Source: Pantoea eucrina (GTDB lineage: Bacteria; Pseudomonadota; Gammaproteobacteria; Enterobacterales; Enterobacteriaceae). From it: a DNA stretch of 64,000 nucleotides. How positions within the stretch are numbered: position 1 is the first letter of the stretch; the number at the start of each line of letters is the position of its first letter. A program made the translations under genes and the position numbers. This document shows positions 37,438-47,225 of the stretch, in pieces. The stretch lies in the NCBI RefSeq assembly GCF_001691555.1, contig NZ_MAYN01000008.1, positions 328,617-392,616 on the forward strand, read 5' to 3'. The notes below the pieces were generated by a model that did not search any database, had not been told where the DNA came from, and worked only from the letters and a program-made list of their open reading frames with translations.

Positions 37438-37465
37438 AGTGAAGGTTGGTAGTCCAACCTTCACT
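37438..37465 (+). terminator. hairpin closing the two-gene module
   Basis: A perfect 12-bp stem AGTGAAGGTTGG / CCAACCTTCACT with a TAGT loop, 15 bp past the stop. It lacks a clear T run but is strong enough to end or protect the transcript. Confidence 0.6.
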
Positions 37466-37563
37466 GCTCCCCCATGCTTATTTTACTATTCACATTTTAC
37501 AAATATGCCACGCTCCCCGTAATCTTTACCTACTCCTCGTTGACTTATACTGAATCATGTCAG

Positions 37564-37592
37564 CAATGTCCGCAGACTGCTCTTAGCGGACC
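37564..37592 (-). repeat. 29-nt element, right copy of an inverted pair
   Basis: On the minus strand it reads GGTCCGCT, 12 variable bases, CGGACATTG, the inverted counterpart of 33811-33839. The two copies enclose the whole two-gene module and its hairpin. Confidence 0.7.
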
Positions 37593-37621
37593 TTGGCTAA
37601 CATTAATAATTGCATCAAATA

Positions 37622-37646
37622 TAAAAAAACCGGCCTAAGCCGGTTT
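37622..37646 (-). terminator. terminator of the primase remnant
   Basis: Stem AAACCGGC / GCCGGTTT with a CTAA loop, followed on the minus strand by a T run, just past the stop of the primase fragment. Confidence 0.85.
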
Positions 37647-37662
37647 ACATGTAATGATGTTA

Positions 37663-38355
37663 TCAGACACTACATGTGGGCAACCAATCCGCTTCGTTGT
37701 CTTCATGTAGTACGAGATTAGTTTGTATACCGTTATTCGTACTGCGCTTGAGCAGCACCCGCTCATACTCTTTCAGCGTCTGCGGCACCGCCTGGCCGAA
37801 AGCCGTCAGGCTAAGCGGGTGCTGATGACCGCGCGACTCCATAAATGACAGATACGCATGATAGAGATAACGTTTCGGGTTTATAGGGCGAATGTTAGCG
37901 TTACCTATAAATAGCCCGTTCGGCATGCTCAACGGCATCAGATAGCCACAGAAATCGACCAGCGGATCGGCCTGGCGTTTTATCTCCAGCGCTTCGCCTG
38001 ATGAGTGCTGCGCCTGCAATAACTCGCAGGCTTCCTCAGGTGAGGCGAAGCGCTGCATCAGATGGTGAACAATAACGGCCAGCTCGGCGCTGATTTTATC
38101 TAACAGCTGCGGGTCGCGCTCTTTTGCCGGCATCACTTCCGGGAAGGTCAGAATTACCCGGCGGCGTGACACGCCGCCGCTGCGATCGCTGAAACGCATA
38201 GGGTTGTTGTTTACCGCCGGAATATGTGTGGAGTAGGCATCGCGATATTTGGCATCGATGGCGACCGCATCGCCGCCGCTAATCGCCTTGATGCCTGCGC
38301 CGTCGCCGCTCCATTTCTCCTGCTCGGGCAAAATAATCAGCGAGAACTCCATCAT
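37663..38355 (-). pseudogene. C-terminal remnant of a P4-type phage primase/helicase (alpha protein)
   Basis: About 230 codons that correspond to the last third of the roughly 780-residue P4 alpha replication protein. FSLIILPEQEKWSGDGAGIKAI, SDRSGGVSRRRVILTFPEV, the domain ADPLVDFCGYLMPL and the end EADWLPTC follow the family. The primase half and Walker A motif are gone. Inside, IPAV runs directly into NNNPMRF where P4 alpha has IPAVVLAVNNN, a loss of about four residues in the core. It is therefore a broken gene, although the fragment's frame is open. Its base composition is like the core genome and unlike the AT-rich module beside it. Confidence 0.85.
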
Positions 38356-38528
38356 GCTGACGACGCGTTACCATTAGTCTGGCGTGGCGGATGTTGTGCT
38401 TTTTCGGCCAGAGAGCAGGGGCTTTTGGTCTGTTTCATGAGTGCGATTCGTCCACGCTTTTAACCCACAATAAACGCGTAACTGTAATCACTCAATCCAG
38501 ACACACTCAATCGGGAGATTACAGACAC
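38356..38528. other. spacer between primase remnant and ssrA
   Basis: No gene is visible. The P4-type integrase expected next to ssrA is absent, so the element has lost it or it was never between these points. Confidence 0.5.
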
Positions 38529-38563
38529 AAAAAAGCCCGCAGGGCTTGCACCGTGCGGGCTTT
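38529..38563 (-). terminator. ssrA terminator
   Basis: Stem AAAGCCCGCA / TGCGGGCTTT with a 12-base loop, T-rich on the minus strand, 45 bp after the mature 3' end of tmRNA. Confidence 0.85.
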
Positions 38564-38607
38564 CAGGACTTCATCATGTGACTCTGGTAATCACCGATGG
38601 AGAATTT

Positions 38608-38970
38608 TGGTGGAGCTGGCGGGAGTTGAACCCGCGTCCGAAATTACTACACCGTCGGTACTACATGCTTAGTCAGTCTTTACATTCGCCTGGCAGCTGC
38701 GGACAGACACGCCACTGACAGACTAGCCTGATTGGTTTTAACGCTTCAACCCCAGGCAGGGCATCCACGCGATCTCTTTTGGGTTTGACCTCTCTTGATC
38801 CCCGTCCTAAGAGCGGAGGCTAGGGAGAGAGGGCTCTAAGCAGGTTATTAAGCTGCTAGTGCGTAGTTTTCGTCGTTTGCGACTATTTTTTTGCGGCTTT
38901 TTACGAGGCAAACCGCCCCTCGGCATGCACCTTGGGTTTCGCGAATCCCGTCGAATCCAGAATCAGCCCC
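38608..38970 (-). ncRNA. ssrA: transfer-messenger RNA (tmRNA, SsrA)
   Basis: Rescues stalled ribosomes by trans-translation with SmpB. The 363-nt gene starts GGGGCTGATTCTGG and ends in the tRNA-like TTCAACTCCCGCCAGCTCCACCA region, with CCA encoded. The tag frame reads ANDENYALAA and stop, identical to E. coli. Its 3' end is a known integration hotspot, and here the island remnant lies directly downstream of it. smpB is upstream on the same strand. Confidence 0.98.
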
Positions 38971-39013
38971 AAGTTCTAAAACTGTAGCGCAAATCTATAA
39001 AAGAATCCAGTGC

Positions 39014-39496
39014 TTAACGACTGGCGCTCTTCATAATTCGTGCTTTATCCATCTTCCACTCGCGATCTTTGATATCAGAGCGCTTATCGTGCTCTTTCTT
39101 ACCGCGTGCAACGCCGATTTTGAGCTTGGCCCAGGCGTTTTTCCAGTAGAGCGAAAGCGGTATGATGGTATAACCGTCGCGGTTAACGCTGCCAAACAGT
39201 GAAGCGAGCTCGCGCTCTTTCAGCAGCAGCTTGCGGGTGCGCGTAGGGTCGCATACCACGTGCGTTGAAGCACCGATCAGCGGCTGGAACGTGGCGCCGA
39301 ACAGAAACGCTTCGCCGTCGCGCAGCATGATATAGCTTTCGCTGATATTGGCTTTACCGGCGCGCAGTGCTTTGACTTCCCATCCCTGTAACGACAGACC
39401 CGCTTCGAACTCCTCTTCGACGAAGTATTCGTGGCGCGCGCGTTTGTTGAGGGCAATGGTGGCTGAACCGGGTTTGTGAGCTTTTTTCTTTGTCAT
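39014..39496 (-). CDS. smpB: tmRNA-binding protein SmpB
   Basis: Partner of tmRNA that fills the decoding site of stalled ribosomes. 160 residues as in E. coli, with [32 protein letters not shown] forming the OB-fold start and the basic C-terminal tail [20 protein letters not shown] that enters the mRNA channel. It lies 43 bp upstream of ssrA on the same strand. Confidence 0.98.
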   Translation of the reverse strand: MTKKKAHKPGSATIALNKRARHEYFVEEEFEAGLSLQGWEVKALRAGKANISESYIMLRDGEAFLFGATFQPLIGASTHVVCDPTRTRKLLLKERELASLFGSVNRDGYTIIPLSLYWKNAWAKLKIGVARGKKEHDKRSDIKDREWKMDKARIMKSASR

Positions 39497-39656
39497 AGTG
39501 CGGCGTAGTCTACATTACTCAGTTTGTGGGCGCATCCCCATGTCCTGCGGGGCGGTAAAAAACATCCTATTTTAGCACAGCTGGCAAAAGCATGAATTTT
39601 TGTTTAATGGCTTAAAATGGTATAATTCAACGGTTTTGTGACCAACAGGAACCCTT

Positions 39657-40091
39657 ATGGCCCAGATTAGTCGTTCAGCGCTGGTCCCCTATAGCGCTGA
39701 GCAGATGTACCAGCTTGTGAATGACGTGGATGCCTATCCTGAATTTCTTCCCGGCTGCACCGGCAGTCGCGTGCTGGATAACAGCGGTCATCAGATGACT
39801 GCTGCGGTTGATGTCTCAAAAGCGGGCATCAGTAAAACCTTCACCACGCGTAACACGCTGACTGATAATCAGAGCATTCATATGCAGCTGGTTGATGGCC
39901 CGTTCCGTAAGCTCACCGGCGGCTGGAAATTTATCTCGCTGGGTGATGACGCCTGCAAAGTTGAGTTAAGTCTCGACTTTGAGTTCACCAATATGCTGGT
40001 TGAGATGGCATTCGGGCGCGTGTTTAAAGAGCTGGCAAACAGTATGGTGCAGGCGTTTACCCAGCGCGCCAAAGAGGTCTATCGTGACTAA
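39657..40091 (+). CDS. ratA: RatA, START-domain protein
   Basis: Coenzyme Q-binding/START-like (polyketide cyclase) protein, described in E. coli as the toxin RatA that blocks 70S association, and as a Coq10-like lipid-binding protein. 144 residues, with [23 protein letters not shown] and the helix [12 protein letters not shown]. It is divergent from smpB, and ratB overlaps its last 8 bp. Confidence 0.93.
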   Translation: MAQISRSALVPYSAEQMYQLVNDVDAYPEFLPGCTGSRVLDNSGHQMTAAVDVSKAGISKTFTTRNTLTDNQSIHMQLVDGPFRKLTGGWKFISLGDDACKVELSLDFEFTNMLVEMAFGRVFKELANSMVQAFTQRAKEVYRD

Positions 40092-40374
40092 GATCCGTGT
40101 GGAAGTGGTGTATGCGCTTCCGGATAAGCAGTATCTGCGTGAGGTCTCGGTGGAGCAGGGCGCCACGGTAGAGCAGGCGATAGAGGCATCAGGCCTGCTG
40201 CAGCTGCGCCGCGATATCGATCTGGCAAAGAATAAAACCGGGATCTTCAGCCGGCCGGTGAAGCTTGGTGATACGGTTGAAGAGGGCGATCGGGTTGAGA
40301 TCTACCGGCCGCTGATTGCCGATCCGAAAGAGCTGCGCCGCCAGCGCGCTGAGCGTGCCGCGGTGAAAAAGTAG
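40084..40374 (+). CDS. ratB: RatB, UPF0125 ubiquitin-like-fold protein
   Basis: 96 residues, the E. coli length, of the RnfH/UPF0125 family with a beta-grasp fold; function uncertain. The signature [19 protein letters not shown] is intact. The start is a GTG overlapping ratA, inferred from homology ([18 protein letters not shown]) because the longer frame upstream lies inside ratA. Confidence 0.92.
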   Translation: MTKIRVEVVYALPDKQYLREVSVEQGATVEQAIEASGLLQLRRDIDLAKNKTGIFSRPVKLGDTVEEGDRVEIYRPLIADPKELRRQRAERAAVKK

Positions 40375-40387
40375 CTGACGTTAAGCA

Positions 40388-40417
40388 TTAAAAAAGGCGC
40401 CCCGGGCGCCTTTTTTA
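40388..40417. terminator. bidirectional terminator between ratB and bamE
   Basis: GGCGCC, loop CCG, GGCGCC flanked by an A run and six T. Confidence 0.9.
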
Positions 40418-40428
40418 TTGTCATCAGC

Positions 40429-40779
40429 TTAATTATCTTTCTGGCCAGCGAGCCGCGGCTTGTTATCAATGTTCGTCAGAACACCGCTGCGATCAAAGGT
40501 CAGCGTCAGCGTCTGCTGCTTCACGTGCTCATGACCGGGTTCCTGACGGAAAATGTAATACCAGACGTTGCTGCCAAAGGGATCGTGCATCATCGGGGTG
40601 CCCAGCGTGTAGGCCACCTGCTGCTGCGTCATGCCGGTGTGGATCTTGGCGACATCGTTGGCGGCCAGGTAATTCCCCTGATTGATATCCGGACGATAGA
40701 CAACGCGCTCCAGCGTGGAACATCCGGCGGTTGTCATCAACATTACCACTGCCGCAGCAGTCAGCGTCTTAAAGCGCAT
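40429..40779 (-). CDS. bamE: outer membrane assembly lipoprotein BamE
   Basis: Subunit of the BAM complex that inserts beta-barrel proteins into the outer membrane. The signal peptide ends TTAGC with lipidated Cys20, then [18 protein letters not shown] and [27 protein letters not shown], the conserved face that binds BamD and phosphatidylglycerol. 116 residues (113 in E. coli). Confidence 0.96.
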   Translation of the reverse strand: MRFKTLTAAAVVMLMTTAGCSTLERVVYRPDINQGNYLAANDVAKIHTGMTQQQVAYTLGTPMMHDPFGSNVWYYIFRQEPGHEHVKQQTLTLTFDRSGVLTNIDNKPRLAGQKDN

Positions 40780-40964
40780 CTGTACATTCCTTTTTTCGGG
40801 CCAAACGCCTTTCAGCAGGCAGTTTTGTTGCCATTACATTCTGAACTCTGCACGCGGCAGGCTTTTATTATGGCGATATCACTGCCGATGATAATAGACC
40901 TTTTCCCGGTTGGGAACCTCTACAGAGCATGCATATGACCACCAGGCCGGAAAAAAGTGCGGTC

Positions 40965-42626
40965 TCAGGCTGCTAAAAGTTCTTTGGCGTTCGCCAGCGT
41001 GTTACGCGTGACTTCGCTGCCGCCCAGCAGACGAGCCAACTCCTGCAGACGTGCCCGCTTATCCAGCGGCTGCATATGCGTTTCCGTCATCGCGCCGTCG
41101 GTCTCTTTGCTGACAAAGAAGTGCTGATGACCGCAGCCCGCAACCTGTGGCAGGTGCGTGACACACATAACCTGCGTCGATTCGCCCAGCTGCCGCAGCA
41201 TCTTGCCCACTACAGCAGCCGTCGGGCCGCTGATGCCGACATCCACTTCATCGAAAATCATGGCCGGGGTTTCCATCTTCTGCGCGGTGATCACCTGAAT
41301 AGCGAGCGCAATACGCGAGAGCTCACCGCCAGAGGCGACTTTACCCAGCGGCTGCAGCGGCTGGCCCGGGTTAGTTGTCACCCGGAAATCGATGCGGCTG
41401 GCACCCTCGGCGGTGAGCTGCTCGGGATTAAACTCCAGCACAATCGCAAACTGCCCGTGCGGCATCGCCAGGGTACGCATGCTTTGCGTAATGAGATCGC
41501 ACAGCTCCTGAGCGGATTTTTCACGCTGATGATGCAGCGCTTCAGCGCAGGTGATAGCGGCTTTGTGATGCATTACCACATCATGCTGCAGACTCTCCTG
41601 ATCGCTCTCCTGCTGCGACAGCAGCTCCGCTTCTTCCAGCAGCTGCTGATGCAGGGCCGGCAGCGCTTCAGGCGCAACGTGATGCTTGCGCGCCAGTGCA
41701 ATCTGCCGCGACAGGCGCTGCTCCAGCTCGTAAAGACGGTTAGGATCAAGATCGAGACGTTCGCAGTAGTGACGCAGCTCGTCGCTGGCTTCACTCAGCT
41801 GAATCGCCGCTTCTTCCAGCAGATTAAACACGCCGCTGACTTTATCATCCAGCGAGACCAGCTCGCTGAGCATGTTGCGGGCGCTGTAAAGCAGGCTCTG
41901 CAGGTTAGTATCGTCGCCATCAGCAAGGATATGCAGCGCCTGCTGGCTGGTAGAGAGCAGCTGTCCGCTGTTGGCCAGACGCTTGTACTCTTCATCAATC
42001 TGCTCATATTCACCCGCCTGCGGGGCAAACTCGTTCAGCTCTTTCAGCTGATACTGCAGCAGCTCGCGGCGCGCTTCACGCTCCTGTGACTGCTGCTGAT
42101 GCTGCGCCAGCACACGGCAGCTGTGATGCCAGCGCTGGTAGTGCTGACGCATCTCCGTCAGCAGCCCGTCATGCGCCGCGTAAGCATCCAGCAGATGCTT
42201 CTGGTGATCGGTTTTCAGCAGCAGCTGATGGGCGTGCTGACCGTGGATCTGAATCAGCAGCTGGCCCAGTTCCCGCAGCTGGGAGAGGGGTACGGCTGTG
42301 CCGTTAATAAAGCCGCGTGAGCGCCCATCGGCGCTGATAACGCGGCGCAGCAGACACTCATTACCGTCATCCAGCTGATTATCAACCAGCCAGCGCTGCG
42401 CTGACGGCGAGGATTTCAGCTGAAAGCGGGCGCAGATATCAGCCCGGCTCGCCCCCTGACGCACCATATCCGCTTCCGCCCGTCCGCCAAGGCAGAGGCC
42501 CAGCGCATCAATGGCAATAGATTTACCTGCGCCGGTCTCACCGGTGATCGCTGTCATACCGCGATGAAAGTCGATCTCGAGTTCACGAACGATTGCGAAG
42601 TTACTGATGGTCAGTTGTGCCAGCAT
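40965..42626 (-). CDS. recN: DNA repair protein RecN
   Basis: SMC-like ATPase that holds sister chromatids during double-strand break repair. 553 residues, the E. coli length, with Walker [15 protein letters not shown] near residue 30, a central coiled coil (about 150-370) and the C-terminal signature [14 protein letters not shown] plus Walker [13 protein letters not shown]. Two LexA boxes precede it, so it is under SOS control. It lies immediately downstream of nadK, as in E. coli. Confidence 0.97.
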   Translation of the reverse strand: MLAQLTISNFAIVRELEIDFHRGMTAITGETGAGKSIAIDALGLCLGGRAEADMVRQGASRADICARFQLKSSPSAQRWLVDNQLDDGNECLLRRVISADGRSRGFINGTAVPLSQLRELGQLLIQIHGQHAHQLLLKTDHQKHLLDAYAAHDGLLTEMRQHYQRWHHSCRVLAQHQQQSQEREARRELLQYQLKELNEFAPQAGEYEQIDEEYKRLANSGQLLSTSQQALHILADGDDTNLQSLLYSARNMLSELVSLDDKVSGVFNLLEEAAIQLSEASDELRHYCERLDLDPNRLYELEQRLSRQIALARKHHVAPEALPALHQQLLEEAELLSQQESDQESLQHDVVMHHKAAITCAEALHHQREKSAQELCDLITQSMRTLAMPHGQFAIVLEFNPEQLTAEGASRIDFRVTTNPGQPLQPLGKVASGGELSRIALAIQVITAQKMETPAMIFDEVDVGISGPTAAVVGKMLRQLGESTQVMCVTHLPQVAGCGHQHFFVSKETDGAMTETHMQPLDKRARLQELARLLGGSEVTRNTLANAKELLAA

Positions 42627-42632
42627 ACAATC

Positions 42633-42692
42633 ACCTGTATGGAAAAACAGATATGGTTTTTCGTACAGTATAAACTGGTTTTTTAACCAGTA
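42633..42692 (-). promoter_or_regulatory. recN promoter with two LexA boxes
   Basis: CTGTATGGAAAAACAG (42635-42650) and CTGGTTTTTTAACCAG (42675-42690) both fit the LexA core CTG-N10-CAG. A -10 TATACT (minus strand, 42673-42668) lies between them. The proximal box ends eight bases before the ATG. E. coli recN is arranged in the same way. Confidence 0.85.
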
Positions 42693-42711
42693 AAGTAGCC
42701 AGCGCTGATTT

Positions 42712-43590
42712 CTAAAACAATTTTTTTGACCAGCCGAGTTTTGAGCTTAATGTATTGAAGTAATTGTAATTTTTAGGATGAATCAGATTAAGATGGCTGC
42801 TGCTGCGCCGGATCAGCACATCTTCACCTTCCTGAATCGGCAGGGCAATCTGGCTGTCACAGCTGATCTCCAGATCGCTGCGTAGCGAGGAGAAGCGCAG
42901 GCGAATGGTACTGTTGCTGTTGATAACCAGCGGGCGCGACGACAGCGTGTGCGGGAACATCGGCACCAGCACAATCGCATCAAGCGAAGGGGTAAGAATA
43001 GGTCCGCCTGCGGAGAGCGAGTAGGCGGTGGAGCCGGTGGGGGTGGAGATAATCAGGCCATCTGAACGCTGAGAAAAGGCGAAGACTTCGTCAATATAGA
43101 CCTCAAACTCAATCATATGCGCCACTTTGCCAGGATGGAGCACCACTTCATTGATGGCGCTGCCAATGCGCGGTGAGCAGGTATCACGGCAGACCTGCGC
43201 CTCAAGCAGAAAGCGACTCTCCACAAAGTAGTCGCCCTGAAGAACATCATCCAGCTGCTGCTGCGCGTTATCCGGATCGAGGTCGGTCAGGAAGCCCAGA
43301 TTGCCACGGTTGATGCCAATCACTTTAATGTCATAGCGTGCCAGCACCCTGGCCGCGCCCAGCATATTGCCATCGCCGCCAACCACCACGGCCAGATCGG
43401 CCTGCTGGCCTATTTCCGCCAGCGTGCCGGTCTTTACATCGGTTAAGCTCAGCTCGCGCGCAATTTGCTGTTCGACAATCACCTCATATCCCTTATCGGT
43501 CAGCCAGCGCCAGAGCATCTCATGGGTGGTTAACGCGGTAGGATGGCGCGGATGACCCACGATTCCGATGCAGCTAAAGTGTGTGTTCAT
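42712..43590 (-). CDS. nadK: NAD kinase
   Basis: Phosphorylates NAD to NADP. 292 residues, the E. coli length, with the phosphate-binding [11 protein letters not shown], the NE motif INEVVLHPG and the [11 protein letters not shown] loop. The start at [17 protein letters not shown] is chosen from homology, with AGGAA upstream; an ATG six codons earlier is also in frame. Divergent from grpE and followed by recN. Confidence 0.97.
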   Translation of the reverse strand: MNTHFSCIGIVGHPRHPTALTTHEMLWRWLTDKGYEVIVEQQIARELSLTDVKTGTLAEIGQQADLAVVVGGDGNMLGAARVLARYDIKVIGINRGNLGFLTDLDPDNAQQQLDDVLQGDYFVESRFLLEAQVCRDTCSPRIGSAINEVVLHPGKVAHMIEFEVYIDEVFAFSQRSDGLIISTPTGSTAYSLSAGGPILTPSLDAIVLVPMFPHTLSSRPLVINSNSTIRLRFSSLRSDLEISCDSQIALPIQEGEDVLIRRSSSHLNLIHPKNYNYFNTLSSKLGWSKKLF

Positions 43591-43641
43591 GTGGCGGGTA
43601 TTCCTCATAAGCCAAAACGGCCTGGCAATGTGATGGGTTCA

Positions 43642-43669
43642 CTTGAAACCGTCAAACTGATCCCCATAA
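43642..43669 (+). promoter_or_regulatory. sigma-32 heat-shock promoter of grpE
   Basis: CTTGAAA (43642) and CCCCATAA (43662) separated by 13 bp match the sigma-32 consensus almost perfectly. Confidence 0.9.
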
Positions 43670-43712
43670 TAAGCCAACCAGCGAAATGAATGTGCAAAAC
43701 GCGGAGAAATTC

Positions 43713-44291
43713 ATGAGTAGTAAAGAACAGAACACCCCAAACGAGCAAGTCTCAGACGAAATTCAACAGGATCACCAGCCGGCGGACGCGGAGACAGCAA
43801 CTGAGGTGGATCCGCGTGATGAGCGCATTGCGCAACTGGAAGCGGAGCTGACCCAGGCGCAGGGCGGCGTACGCGAAGCGCAGCTGCGTGCGCAGGCGGA
43901 GATTGAAAACATCCGTCGCCGTGCGGAAATGGACGTTGAAAAAGCGCATAAATTTGCGCTGGAAAAGTTTGCCAACGAACTGCTGCCCGTGATCGATAGC
44001 CTGGAGCGTGCGCTGGAAGTCACAGACAAAGAGAACACCGAGCTCGCTTCGATGATTGAAGGCATCGAGCTGACGCTGAAGTCGCTGCTGGGCGCCGTGC
44101 GCAAGTTTGGCGTTGAAGTGGTGGGCGACACCCACGTGCCGTTCAACCCGGATCTGCATCAGGCGATGTCGATGATGGAATCGGATGAGGTTGAGCCGAA
44201 CCATGTGCTGATGGTGATGCAGCGTGGCTATACCCTGAATGGGCGCCTGCTGCGTCCGGCGATGGTGGCGGTTTCTAAAGCCAAAGCCTGA
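43713..44291 (+). CDS. grpE: nucleotide exchange factor GrpE
   Basis: Releases ADP from DnaK in the DnaK-DnaJ-GrpE chaperone cycle. 192 residues (197 in E. coli): a disordered acidic start, a long coiled coil (about 45-105, [37 protein letters not shown]) and the C-terminal beta domain with [20 protein letters not shown]. The ATG has GGAG six bases upstream; an in-frame ATG nine codons earlier precedes that site. Confidence 0.97.
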   Translation: MSSKEQNTPNEQVSDEIQQDHQPADAETATEVDPRDERIAQLEAELTQAQGGVREAQLRAQAEIENIRRRAEMDVEKAHKFALEKFANELLPVIDSLERALEVTDKENTELASMIEGIELTLKSLLGAVRKFGVEVVGDTHVPFNPDLHQAMSMMESDEVEPNHVLMVMQRGYTLNGRLLRPAMVAVSKAKA

Positions 44292-44305
44292 GCAGAGTAG
44301 TGCAT

Positions 44306-44338
44306 CACAACGGCCGCCTGACGCGGCCGTTGTTGTTT
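44306..44338 (+). terminator. grpE terminator
   Basis: A 10-bp stem CAACGGCCGC / GCGGCCGTTG with a CTGAC loop and a T-rich tail. It ends at the convergent ung stop codon. Confidence 0.82.
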
Positions 44339-45015
44339 CAGGGGAGGACTGGCGTCCAGTCGATCGGCGTTTCTCCCGCCTGGCTGAGCAGTGCGTTGGT
44401 CTGCGAAAAGTGCCGGCAGCCAAAAAAGCCGCGGTGCGCTGAGAGCGGAGAAGGGTGGGGGGCTTTCAGCACGTGATGACGCTGCGCATCAATGATGCTG
44501 CCTTTCTTCTGCGCGTGCGATCCCCACAGCAGAAAAACCACGCCCTCACGGTGCGTATTGATGGCATCAATCACCGTATCAGTAAACGTCTCCCAGCCAA
44601 GCCGCGCGTGCGAGTGTGCTTTGCCCGCCTCAACGGTCAGTACCGTATTCAGCAGCATCACCCCCTGCGTGGCCCAGCTCTCCAGAAAACCGTGCTGCGG
44701 GCGCTGAAAGCCGTCGATATCCTGTTCAAGCTCTTTGTACATATTAAGCAGGGAGGGCGGGATAGCCACGCCAGGCAGTACCGAGAAAGCCAGGCCGTGC
44801 GCCTGATTCGGTCCGTGATAGGGGTCCTGACCCAAAATCACCACTTTAATATCGCCCAGCTCTGTCAGCTTAAATGCGTTAAACACATCTTTCTGCGGCG
44901 GATAAACAGTCACGCCCGCTGCCCGCTGCTGCGCAACCGCCTGCAGCGTCTCTTTGAAATAGGGTTTCTCTTTCTCATCTGCCAGCACGTCGTGCCAGGT
45001 CAGCTTGTCACTCAT
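44338..45015 (-). CDS. ung: uracil-DNA glycosylase
   Basis: Removes uracil from DNA in base excision repair. 225 residues, with the water-activating loop GQDPYHGP (Asp64), the uracil-contacting [13 protein letters not shown], and the Leu intercalation loop [11 protein letters not shown] with catalytic His. It converges on grpE; in E. coli its neighbour on this side is yfiF, a sign of rearrangement. Confidence 0.98.
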   Translation of the reverse strand: MSDKLTWHDVLADEKEKPYFKETLQAVAQQRAAGVTVYPPQKDVFNAFKLTELGDIKVVILGQDPYHGPNQAHGLAFSVLPGVAIPPSLLNMYKELEQDIDGFQRPQHGFLESWATQGVMLLNTVLTVEAGKAHSHARLGWETFTDTVIDAINTHREGVVFLLWGSHAQKKGSIIDAQRHHVLKAPHPSPLSAHRGFFGCRHFSQTNALLSQAGETPIDWTPVLP

Positions 45016-45093
45016 GGTTAACTCCTGCCGCTAGTTTTCCTTAGCTTAGCTGCTTCAGAGCGCGAGCAGAAGAATTAACCCCGCCGTTTCAGC

Positions 45094-45135
45094 TTGATAC
45101 AGGTCAAGGCACCGGCGGCGTCCCGGTGATATACC
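45094..45135 (+). promoter_or_regulatory. FNR-dependent promoter of grcA
   Basis: TTGATACAGGTCAA (45094-45107) matches the FNR box TTGAT-N4-ATCAA in all but one base. With FNR centred at -41.5 the -10 would fall at 45130-45135, which reads TATACC. This is a class II FNR promoter, as expected for a gene induced without oxygen. Confidence 0.72.
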
Positions 45136-45192
45136 AGCCTGTCTATCTGTCAACGGCGTTCAGAGACAGAACGCCTCTTTCTGGAGATCGCT

Positions 45193-45576
45193 ATGATTAC
45201 CGGCATTCAAATTACTCAAACCCATAACCCGCTATTGCTGAACTCATTCTGGCTGCTGGATGAGGAGGCCGGACAGGCGCGCTGTCTGTGCGCCAGAGGT
45301 ATCTATGAGGCGGATCAGGTTGTTGCCCTGAGTGAACTGGGCGAGATGGCCTACCGCGAAATCCCCCTGGAGCAGAAACCGCAGGTGCGCGTTGAGGGCG
45401 GACAGCATCTTAACGTCAACGTACTGCAGCGGGAAACGCTGGAAGATGCGGTTAAGCATCCCGAAAAGTATCCGCAGCTGACCATTCGCGTATCCGGTTA
45501 TGCCGTACGGTTTAATGCCCTGACGCCAGAGCAGCAGCGCGATGTGATCACCCGTACCTTTACAGAGAGCCTGTAA
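45193..45576 (+). CDS. grcA: autonomous glycyl radical cofactor GrcA (YfiD)
   Basis: Replaces the C-terminal glycyl-radical segment of oxygen-damaged pyruvate formate-lyase. 127 residues, the E. coli length. The C-terminal half copies PflB, with the radical Gly102 in RVSGYAVRF and [17 protein letters not shown]. Monocistronic, between ung and srmB as in E. coli, behind an FNR site. Confidence 0.97.
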   Translation: MITGIQITQTHNPLLLNSFWLLDEEAGQARCLCARGIYEADQVVALSELGEMAYREIPLEQKPQVRVEGGQHLNVNVLQRETLEDAVKHPEKYPQLTIRVSGYAVRFNALTPEQQRDVITRTFTESL

Positions 45577-45713
45577 CTGAAGTAGCGATGAAAAGTTGCT
45601 CATGCTGCAGGCCAGTGCGGAAGCGGTCCGGAACGCATGCGTTGATTAAAATGCGACATTTACCGGCGTTCGCGCTGACCCGCCGGTCAGTGGCCCTTAA
45701 GGCCCGCTGAATG

Positions 45714-45746
45714 TAAAAAAAAAGCGCCGGTTCAGGCGCTTTTTTT
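45714..45746. terminator. bidirectional terminator between grcA and srmB
   Basis: Stem AGCGCC / GGCGCT with a GGTTCA loop, flanked by an A run and seven T. Confidence 0.9.
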
Positions 45747-45760
45747 ACTGCAGTGACGTT

Positions 45761-47089
45761 TTATTCCGCACCTGACTCCGGCGTGGTTGATCCGCTTGGC
45801 TTGCGGCGTTTACCCACGTTTTTGGTGTCACGATGGCGTTTTTTCACGCGCGGCTTTTCGTCTTCTTTCTCTTTCTTCTCTTTGCGTTTGGCAAGCGCCT
45901 TTTTCGACGGCTTTCCGGTGACTTTAGCACTCGGCGCACGCGACTCAGGGCGCAGCTCATCAATCACGCGTGATTTCAGCGGCTCATTGACGTAGCGGCT
46001 GATTTTACCCAGCAGAACGTGATCATGCGCCTCAACCAGCGAGATAGCGATCCCTTTGCGTCCGGCGCGGCCGGTACGGCCAATACGGTGCAGATAGGTA
46101 TCTGCCGTACGCGGCAGGTCAAAGTTGATCACGTGGGTCACGTCATCAATATCAATACCGCGCGCCGCGACGTCAGTGGCAACCAGCACATTTACGCGAC
46201 CGTCGTTGATGCGTTTAATCGCTTCATTACGGTTAGCCTGAACCATCTCCCCTTCGAGGTAGCTGCTGCGCAGGCCCGCTTCATGCATCCAGGTCACCAG
46301 CTCGTGCAGACGTTCACGCTTGCGCACAAACACAATCGCACGCTTCACTTCCGGCTGCTTTAACAGGTGCACCAGCAGTTTGGTCTTGTGCTCAAGGTTA
46401 TCAGCACGGTAGTACCACTGCTGAATGCGTTTGCGTTCGCTTTTGCTCGGGTCGGCTTCAATCGCGACCGGATCGTTGAGCAGGCGTTCAGCAAAATCTT
46501 TGATGTGCTCGCCTTCCAGCGTGGCAGAGAAGAGCAGCGTCTGTTTGCGCCAGCGCGTCTCACCGGCGATGGTCTCGATATCCTGGGCAAAGCCCATATC
46601 GACCATGCGGTCCGCTTCATCCAGGATCAGCGTTTCTACCGCGCGGCAGTCAAAATTCTCTTCTTTGATGTACTGCAGCAGGCGGCCGGTGGTCGCCACT
46701 ACAATATCCTGGTTTTCGCTGAAGACTTCAGCGTGGTTCATATAGGCAACACCGCCGGTAATAGTGGCAATGTCGAGATGGGTGTGCTTCGCCAGCTCAC
46801 GCGCCTGGTCGGCCACCTGCATCGCCAGTTCGCGGGTAGGGGTGAGGATCAGGATACGCGGCGGACCCGACTTCTTACGCGGGAAGTCCAGCAGATGCTG
46901 TAATGCGGGCAGCAGATAGGCGGCGGTTTTCCCCGTTCCGGTGGGTGCCGAACCTAACACGTCACGGCCTTCCAGCGCGGCAGGAATGGCTTCAGCCTGA
47001 ATGGCCGTCGGGCGCGTGAAGCCTTTTTCCTGCAGGGCATCCAGCAGGCTTTCGTCGAGTTCGAGTTCGGAGAATGTGGTTACTGTCAT
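45761..47089 (-). CDS. srmB: DEAD-box RNA helicase SrmB
   Basis: ATP-dependent RNA helicase for early 50S subunit assembly. 442 residues (444 in E. coli). Motifs in order: Q motif FTRPTAIQAEAIP, motif I APTGTGKT, motif II DEAD (LDEADRMVDMGF), motif III SAT, and motif VI HRIGRTGRAGRKG. The basic tail (KKRHRDTKNVGKRRKPSG) is typical of SrmB. Divergent from trmN. Confidence 0.97.
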   Translation of the reverse strand: MTVTTFSELELDESLLDALQEKGFTRPTAIQAEAIPAALEGRDVLGSAPTGTGKTAAYLLPALQHLLDFPRKKSGPPRILILTPTRELAMQVADQARELAKHTHLDIATITGGVAYMNHAEVFSENQDIVVATTGRLLQYIKEENFDCRAVETLILDEADRMVDMGFAQDIETIAGETRWRKQTLLFSATLEGEHIKDFAERLLNDPVAIEADPSKSERKRIQQWYYRADNLEHKTKLLVHLLKQPEVKRAIVFVRKRERLHELVTWMHEAGLRSSYLEGEMVQANRNEAIKRINDGRVNVLVATDVAARGIDIDDVTHVINFDLPRTADTYLHRIGRTGRAGRKGIAISLVEAHDHVLLGKISRYVNEPLKSRVIDELRPESRAPSAKVTGKPSKKALAKRKEKKEKEDEKPRVKKRHRDTKNVGKRRKPSGSTTPESGAE

Positions 47090-47225
47090 GTTCTACCTCA
47101 GTTTGGGGCGCTGATTATAGACAGATCAGCCGCAATCTTCATCTGTTTGTGTTCATCAGACGTAGATGAATTCATCATGCGACCACGTTACACTCTCGCC
47201 AGATAACAATTCAATGGCCGAAAGC

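Noticed and set aside
42099..42320. Plus-strand frames opposite recN
   Set aside because: Shadows of the recN coding strand with no independent support.
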